Assembly: GCF_000626715.1 (NCBI RefSeq)
Contig: NZ_AQRA01000016.1
Span: 1 to 64,000 of the forward strand
Length of the DNA stretch: 64,000 nt
DNA from: Aquimarina atlantica
Lineage (GTDB): Bacteria; Bacteroidota; Bacteroidia; Flavobacteriales; Flavobacteriaceae
Direction: 5' to 3'
Part shown: one piece after another, positions 63,788-64,000 of the stretch
Position numbering within the stretch: position 1 is the first letter of the stretch
Layout of the letters: every line of letters begins with the position of its first letter
Notes under the pieces: model-generated
Databases searched by the model: none
Seen by the model: only the letters and a program-made list of their open reading frames with translations
What the model was told of the DNA's origin: nothing
Translations under genes and position numbers: made by a program

Positions 63788-64000
63788 AATTAAAATTTAA
63801 ATAGATTAATACAATTGCCCGAACTTTTATAGACACTCAGGTATATGTCTCAAAAGTTTTCATTATTTGTTTTAAAGTGATGTGAGGTTTTTTGGAGTAA
63901 TCTAATTACTTGGTGAAATTAGGATGTTGCCAACATTATATTATCCCGATTCTTTGAATAATCAAGAAATCAGGACAATCTTATAAAGTTTTGTAGGTTA
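63788..64000. other. Right-edge intergenic sequence
   Basis: AT-rich sequence up to the window end. No gene, hairpin or repeat was recognised. The promoter of the knottin-like gene should lie here, but no clear TAnnTTTG/TTG pair was seen on the minus strand. Confidence 0.4.

Overview
The window is AT-rich chromosomal DNA from a member of the Bacteroidota, most likely a marine Flavobacteriaceae (Aquimarina/Kordia-like; inference). The support is SprB-repeat and TANFOR-like surface proteins, a class II HMG-CoA reductase beside a GYDIA-type GHMP kinase, paired POT peptide transporters, and promoters of the Bacteroidota form TTG-N19/20-TAnnTTTG. No rRNA, tRNA, CRISPR array or intact insertion sequence was seen.

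Left third (1-19200, all minus strand). One promoter at 19170-19200 appears to drive a long run of secreted and surface genes: an outer-membrane beta-barrel protein; a 1816-aa TANFOR/fibronectin-like protein with a zinc-metallopeptidase motif; a 335-aa secreted protein with a D-x11-E-x-K nuclease-like signature; a cytosolic PQQ-like propeller protein overlapping it by 4 bp; a 1618-aa secreted protein; a fibronectin type III protein; and a SprB-repeat adhesin that leaves the window. I read this as a candidate cell-surface polymorphic-toxin locus with a toxin/immunity-like pair. That reading is inference.

19.2-20.4 kb is a gene-poor scar. It holds a decayed duplicate of the 3' end of the neighbouring RND pump gene, a remnant ORF, a short direct repeat and two hairpin terminators. 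20.4-27.2 kb is a TetR-TolC-MFP-RND efflux operon with an operator/promoter pair visible ahead of tetR.

27.3-59.9 kb is mostly housekeeping: a polyprenyl diphosphate synthase; sucA-sucB with a strong terminator; a sulfur operon (ArsR-rhodanese, rhodanese-metallo-beta-lactamase, MFS, cysteine desulfurase) whose promoter sits inside a perfect 17-bp inverted repeat; mevalonate-pathway genes; a peptide-utilisation set (DPP IV-like peptidase, two POT transporters, a thioredoxin-like protein); a serine hydrolase; ComEC; NlpC/P60; a TPR hybrid histidine kinase; lpxB; surE; a Prc protease; and an ABC permease.

Right end (59.95-63.8 kb, minus strand) is a compact secreted-peptide locus. It has seven small genes, each with a double-glycine-type leader, around one membrane protein that fuses a C39-like domain lacking any cysteine, a vitamin-K-epoxide-reductase domain and a DsbA/thioredoxin domain. 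Four of the peptides form a tandem ~216-bp repeat array. Of the other three, one has a knottin-like six-cysteine spacing and two have four cysteines. The disulfide machinery next to cysteine-rich peptides suggests oxidative folding coupled to export. No exporter lies in the window. With the surface-toxin locus, this is the strongest candidate here for an undescribed system.
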